Shown: in pieces, positions 61,409 through 64,000 of the stretch
How positions within the stretch are numbered: position 1 is the stretch's first letter
Layout of the letters: each line of letters starts with the position of its first letter
DNA from: Lumbricus rubellus
Taxonomy: Eukaryota; Annelida; Clitellata; Crassiclitellata; Lumbricidae
Assembly (NCBI GenBank): GCA_945859605.1
Contig: OX243811.1
Location: forward strand, 63,975,804 to 64,039,803
Length of the DNA stretch: 64,000 bases
Direction of reading: 5' to 3'
Program-made: the position numbers and the translations under genes
The notes under the pieces: model-generated
What the model saw: only the letters and a program-made list of their open reading frames with translations
What the model was told of the DNA's origin: nothing
Database searches by the model: none

Positions 61409-63993
61409 AATAATATTGCTTAGCATTAACCTCATGTAGGCCTATGGTAGTTAAGTTCTAAGTAAGATTTTGATTTCTCATGCATTTAATGTCTTTGCAT
61501 AAAATTTAATAGTTAACCTATCATCTACCCCAGTTGTCCCTTAAGTTAAATAATTCTCCGTCATCTTGCCTAACTCTGTAATAAATTATTGTGTAAATAG
61601 ACACCTACTAAGCGGGATTTTGTCTCTTTTGGAGTGCCTACGACAACTGGTTCACAGACAACTGGTTCAACAACAATTGGTTCACGGACAATTCGTTCAC
61701 CGACAGCTGGTTCAGGACAATTGTTACACGACAATATTATTGGAGCTGGATTGATGGAAATGTTCTTGCTCAAACTGGAGCTGGATTGATTAAAATATTC
61801 TTGCTTAAGCTGGAGCTGTATTGATGAAAATATTCTTGCTTAAATTGGAACTGGATTGATGATTTTCATTCATACATTTCGACATGCATCAAGCTTCCAT
61901 TTCTGAAGCATTTTGTCATTAATCTGGCTTCCATTCTCAAGTGTTATTTTTGTCAATCCGGCTTCTATTTCACCTATAAGAAACCTTCATCCAGTTTCCA
62001 TTCACCATTTTCCGGTGAGCCAATAATATTGTTCTGTCGTTGAACCAGTTGTCGGTGAACCAGTTGTCGTGACACCGTCAGTACCGAATGAGGTAACGTC
62101 ATAACAGGGCCAGCTCAACACCTGTGTAGCACTATACTTTGGGAGCAATAAATTATTTTGAAATGAATTGAATATTATTAATGAATATTATTGAATTAAA
62201 ACTGGAAATTATATTTAAAAATGAAATCGAAATTAGATCAGTTTAATTAATTGACTACTTTTGAAATTGGTTACTATAGGGTAGTTTCTCATTCATTCGT
62301 TCATTACAAGGATTTATATAGCTCCCTTTTGAGGTGACTACTCAGAAGCGCTCCCAACCCCAGAAAGACAAAAGCCCAAAGCTAACCTACACCAACTGGC
62401 AGCCTACACCAGCAGTCAACTAATTCTATGATAATGGGTTCTATGTCTTGTGATTTATATAGGTTTCGGTGGATCGATGTGTGAGATTCCGGATCCAATG
62501 AGCGCATGCGTTTCACAACCATGTCTGAGTGGAGGCAGTTGCTCATTGGATAACTCACTCTACAAGTTTACATGCAAGTGCCTTGTGGGATATCGCGGTA
62601 AGAATTGTTGCTTCTCTTTTACTATTTAATCTGTCAATCCAATTATCCATTTATCCATCCATCCTTACATGCATCCATACATCCATCCATCCATCTATCC
62701 ATCCATCCATACATCCATCCATCTATCCATCCAAGCATATAGCTACCAATCCATTCATCTCTGTATGCAATGTTGAACAAGCAAAAGTAAAAAGTAAAAT
62801 GATCCAGATGAATTGTTGTGCTATGTAGGAAAAGGTACGTGTATCAGAATTATTAAATGTACCCTGAGGTTTCTTGTGCATCTTTAACCTTAAAGCAGGT
62901 TCTATAGAGTGCGGTAATTTGTGCATTTTAAATACCTTGCAACCGGGAGCCGGACATTTACCCCCCTGGACATATTCCCCCCGGACATATTCCCCCCCGG
63001 ACATTTACCCCCCCGGACGTTTTCCCCCCGATTTTGACTAGGACATTTACCCCTCCGGACAATTTCCCCCCCACTCTGTACATATAGGTTAGGCATCGTG
63101 AGGGTCGTTTAGGGTCAGATTAGGCATCGTGAGGGTCGGTTAGGGTTAGTGATAGGGTTAGTGTAGTCATTCATTAACATAGGTTAGGCATCGTGATGGT
63201 CGGTTAGGGTCAGGTTAGGTATCGTGAGGGTCGGTTAGGGTCAGGTTAGGCATCGTGAGGGTCGGTTAGGGTCAGGTTAGGCATCGTGAGGGTCGGTTAG
63301 GGTTAGTGATAGGGTTAGTGCAGTCATTCATTAACATAGGATAGGGACCCTTATGGGGGGGGGGATGTCCTAGGTCGGGGGGGGGAAACGTCCGGGGGGG
63401 TAAATGTCCGGGGGGAATATGTCCGGGGGGGAATATGTCCAGGGGGGAAATGTCCTACATCCCTTGCAACCACTTTACATTTTACTAGAACAGCTATGGC
63501 GCAGTCATGGTCCTTTACCTCTGTTGGTCCCTCCTCTTTGGAATACGTTGTTCTCATCTGCTCCATCTCAAATTCTAACTGGTAACACTCTTCCTCATTT
63601 TCTTTACTCCCAACCTATTTCTCCTCTCGCAACCTTGCACACTGGGAGTGCCTCTGAACGGTTCACCCTAGTAAAGGCGCTGTATAACTGGTTTAATACA
63701 ATACAATACAATATTCAGTTGAACCAATGATGTTATGGTTTGCACCTATAGTGGTACTAAGTGGTAAATTTGTGCTCGTTTGTTATAGGTAAGACCTGTG
63801 AAAACTTAGATCACTGTGCTTCACAGCCATGCAAAAACGGCGCCACGTGTCACGTGACAGACGTGGGAGGGTACACGTGCACTTGTGCATCGGGATTTTC
63901 CGGAGTCACGTGTGCTGAGGACATTAATGAATGCACGAATGGAACACTCTGCCTCAACCATGGACTGTGCGAAAACGTTTTCGGTGGATACAG
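49669..63993 (+). CDS. Notch: Notch receptor, first five coding exons (5' part only)
   Basis: Single-pass receptor for Delta/Serrate ligands. Exons 49669-49732, 52712-52793, 61021-61160, 62463-62597 and 63789-63993 join in frame and run off the right edge. A signal peptide ([20 protein letters not shown]) is followed at once by EGF repeats: EGF1 [21 protein letters not shown]2 NPC..CLNGGTC, EGF3 [15 protein letters not shown]4 [12 protein letters not shown] and a calcium-binding EGF5 beginning DINEC. EGF2, 3 and 4 have O-fucose consensus (C2xxxx[S/T]C3); EGF3 and 4 have O-glucose sites (CxSxPC). Spacing of EGF1-5, including [16 protein letters not shown] and the cbEGF fifth repeat, follows NOTCH rather than Delta, Jagged or Crumbs. 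The rest of the extracellular part, transmembrane and ankyrin domains are beyond the window. Confidence 0.85.
50535..52454. mobile_element. 1.92 kb DNA transposon in Notch intron 1, 8 bp TSD
   Basis: Inverted ends TAGGGTGACA and TGTCACCCTA, with GTGTGCAT duplicated at 50527-50534 and 52455-52462. The plus frame at 51140-51440 codes [31 protein letters not shown] and a degenerate [14 protein letters not shown]. This resembles a transposase-like protein family found in many invertebrate genomes (pattern LGVPKLPNGTGEAQA ... SFDTT..ACVLLEQ), recalled by pattern only. Frames are broken, so the copy is dead. Minus-strand ORFs at 51425-52028 may be another decayed part. Confidence 0.8.
52712..52793 (+). 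CDS. Notch: Notch exon 2 (EGF 1)
   Basis: 82 bp between ATTGTAG and GTAAGT, coding [18 protein letters not shown] and RSTGTAFC. The nearer CTTGTAG at 52726 is rejected because it breaks phase with exon 1 and removes the first cysteine. Confidence 0.85.
53034..53721. mobile_element. 688 bp MITE with C-rich 15-mer arms and CATCAATCCAGC core, 9 bp TSD
   Basis: The arms are arrays of CCGGACAAAACCCCC-type 15-mers, inverted at the right as GGGGGTTTTTGTCCG. GATAAACAT is duplicated at 53025-53033 and 53722-53730. The core is a tandem array of TCATCAATCCAGCTTCCATT units (53325-53560). Lies in Notch intron 2. Confidence 0.85.
53325..53560. repeat. 37 bp minisatellite, CATCAATCCAGCTTCCATTT unit
   Basis: Six tandem units of about 36-37 bp, each with CATCAATCCAGCTTC and AAGAAAGAGTATTTT. 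It forms the core of the MITE above. Confidence 0.92.
53722..55635. other. Notch intron 2, middle part without gene
   Basis: CA arrays at 53757-53800 and 54783-54804. A strongly pyrimidine/A-rich, G-poor stretch at about 53860-54400, with open frames in several registers but no recognisable protein. Confidence 0.5.
55636..56057. mobile_element. About 420 bp MITE, GTTGTGTTTCCGGTAAC inverted ends
   Basis: The left end TTAGGCCAAAAAAATATG followed by TTGTGTTTCCGGTAAC mirrors the right end GTTACCGGAAACACAAC followed by AAT, a T-run and ACGCCTTA. The interior is A/T-run rich with GGTCGGTCGC. Exact borders uncertain; no clear target duplication. Confidence 0.75.
56058..57830. other. Notch intron 2 segment
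   Basis: A SINE-like copy of the AATTTATAAAGCGCCTCTCA type runs at about 56730-57010, with CAGAGGCGCTCCCAGCACG and ATGCCGGGCCAATGAGAGCA. The remainder shows nothing recognisable. Confidence 0.5.
57838..57925. repeat. (CAGA)n microsatellite with degenerate continuation to 58090
   Basis: Perfect GACA/CAGA units, then a diverged CAGACAGAGAGACAGACACA stretch. The Cys/Leu/Ser-rich minus ORFs here are repeat artefacts. Confidence 0.95.
58500..58660. repeat. Degenerate (GAAT)n tract
   Basis: GAATGAATGAACGAATGAAT-type low-complexity sequence with many substitutions. Confidence 0.85.
59305..59400 (-). repeat. SINE-like repeat copy (GCGCTCC..AGCGCTATAT), with (AAAT)n
   Basis: GGGAGCGCTCCTGAGTAGTA and GGAGCGCTATATCAAATTCT are the complement of the GAATTTATATAGCGCC family, followed by AAATAAATAAAT. 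Confidence 0.75.
59454..60076 (-). mobile_element. 623 bp deleted mariner/Tc1-type element
   Basis: Inverted ends CAGGGTGGTCCAAAATAAA and TTTATTTTGGACCACCCTG, flanked by TA on both sides (59452-59453, 60077-60078). The minus strand codes the end of a transposase: [19 protein letters not shown] (the SPDLNPVDY block near the last catalytic Asp) then [12 protein letters not shown] and stop at 59618-59616. Most of the transposase is missing, so it is non-autonomous. Confidence 0.92.
60077..61020. other. Notch intron 2, right end
   Basis: Mostly unique-looking DNA with two pentanucleotide tracts at 60662-60840, then the polypyrimidine tract and acceptor of exon 3. Confidence 0.55.
60662..60840. 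repeat. (TAATC)n followed by degenerate (TATAG)n
   Basis: Ten or so AATCT pentamers at 60662-60713, then irregular TATAGTATAG / TATAGCATAG units to about 60840. Confidence 0.93.
61021..61160 (+). CDS. Notch: Notch exon 3 (end of EGF 1, EGF 2)
   Basis: 140 bp after TTTTCTGCAG, coding [16 protein letters not shown] and [12 protein letters not shown] to CTCRL. Donor CTCG|GTCAGT. Confidence 0.9.
61325..61408. repeat. (CA)n microsatellite with one TGT interruption
   Basis: ACACAC array in Notch intron 3, interrupted by CTGTCA near 61356. Confidence 0.95.
61632..62076. mobile_element. MITE with ACAACTGGTTCAC 15-mer arms
   Basis: The left arm has five units of the type GACAACTGGTTCACA; the right arm has the inverse GAACCAGTTGTCGGT and ends GTCGTGACACC. 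The core has GAGCTGGATTGATGAAAATA units. Related to the element at 25807. Target duplication not visible; the left border is uncertain by a few bases. Confidence 0.75.
62288..62395 (+). repeat. SINE-like repeat copy
   Basis: CATTCGTTCATTACAAGGAT, TTATATAGCTCCCTTTTGAG and CTACTCAGAAGCGCTCCCAA, in Notch intron 3. Confidence 0.7.
62463..62597 (+). CDS. Notch: Notch exon 4 (EGF 3)
   Basis: 135 bp after TTTATATAG, coding [39 protein letters not shown] and LVGYR. Donor CGCG|GTAAGA. Confidence 0.9.
62640..62735. repeat. Degenerate (ATCC)n tract
   Basis: CCATCCATCCATACATCCATC-type low-complexity DNA in Notch intron 4. Confidence 0.9.
62945..63463. mobile_element. 519 bp MITE with GGACATATTCCCCCC arms and TTAGGG-like core
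   Basis: The arms are arrays of 15-16-mers GGACATATTCCCCCC / GGACATTTACCCCCC and their inverse. TTGCAACC is duplicated at 62937-62944 and 63464-63471 (8 bp, or 9 bp with the preceding C, depending on the border). The core is a minisatellite of about 31 bp, GGTTAGGGTCAGGTTAGGCA with TCGTGAGGGTC. Same architecture as the element at 53034. Confidence 0.85.
63066..63320. repeat. 31 bp minisatellite GGTCGGTTAGGGTCAGGTTA
   Basis: Five to six units with GGCATCGTGAG spacers. TTAGGG hexamers occur but are not in tandem, so it is not an interstitial telomere. Confidence 0.9.
63625..63712 (-). repeat. SINE-like repeat copy with (ATACA)n tail
   Basis: CACTGGGAGTGCCTCTGAAC and AGTAAAGGCGCTGTATAACT are the inverse of the family consensus, followed by AATACAATACAATACAATA. 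Confidence 0.65.
63789..63993 (+). CDS. Notch: Notch exon 5 (EGF 4 and start of cbEGF 5)
   Basis: 205 bp after TTGTTATAG, coding [20 protein letters not shown] and then [20 protein letters not shown]. Donor CAG|GTATTA at the window edge. Confidence 0.9.
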
Positions 63994-64000
63994 GTATTAT

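Noticed and set aside
63066..63320. Interstitial telomere
   Set aside because: TTAGGG words occur only within a 31 bp unit, not as tandem hexamers.

Overview
This is a nuclear window from an animal, most likely a marine invertebrate deuterostome (echinoderm or hemichordate type; an inference from gene content and repeat style, not proven). Genes are split by large introns, the background is AT-rich and crowded with DNA transposons, LINE ends, SINEs and microsatellites, and the short motif TAGGCCTA / TAGGCTA is scattered at very high density.

Layout. (1) 0.27-15.9 kb: two tandem, minus-strand, five-exon cytochrome P450 genes (clan 2, CYP2/CYP17-like; about 491 and 490 residues). Their exon phases are identical, and both need a GC-AG intron just before the haem-binding loop. 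Their introns hold restriction-like-endonuclease LINE 3' ends, a huge AGT microsatellite, MITEs and a palindrome. (2) 16-33 kb: gene-poor DNA with well-delimited transposons (two nearly identical hAT-type elements at 7.9 and 16.7 kb, 292-294 bp MITEs, a TTAA element carrying inverted tetranucleotide arrays, an 887 bp element with subterminal repeats, a 610 bp MITE with 9 bp TSDs). A 44-residue cysteine-rich membrane micropeptide ORF at 28.07 kb lies behind a TATA box and CRE-like sites. (3) 33.9-43.4 kb: a complete 16-exon minus-strand gene for the centrosomal/ciliary protein CEP43 (FOP/FGFR1OP), with a paired EF-hand inserted between the LisH-type region and the tail. (4) 44-49 kb: more TTAA and nested elements and a small tRNA group: Ala(AGC), Lys(CTT) and an Asp(GTC) gene carrying a 5 bp GGCTA insertion. 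(5) 49.67 kb to the right edge: the first five coding exons of a Notch receptor gene (signal peptide, EGF 1-4 and the start of a calcium-binding EGF 5). It continues beyond the window; its introns hold a 1.9 kb transposon and several MITEs.

The genes do not form a functional cluster. The most interesting signal is at the scale of a few bases. Three comparisons (two hAT copies, two P450 paralog introns, and the tRNA-Asp gene against the canonical tRNA) each show a filled and an empty version of the same site, differing by exactly GGCTA placed after a TA. This suggests that the ubiquitous TAGGC(C)TA motif arises by an unusual micro-insertion process.
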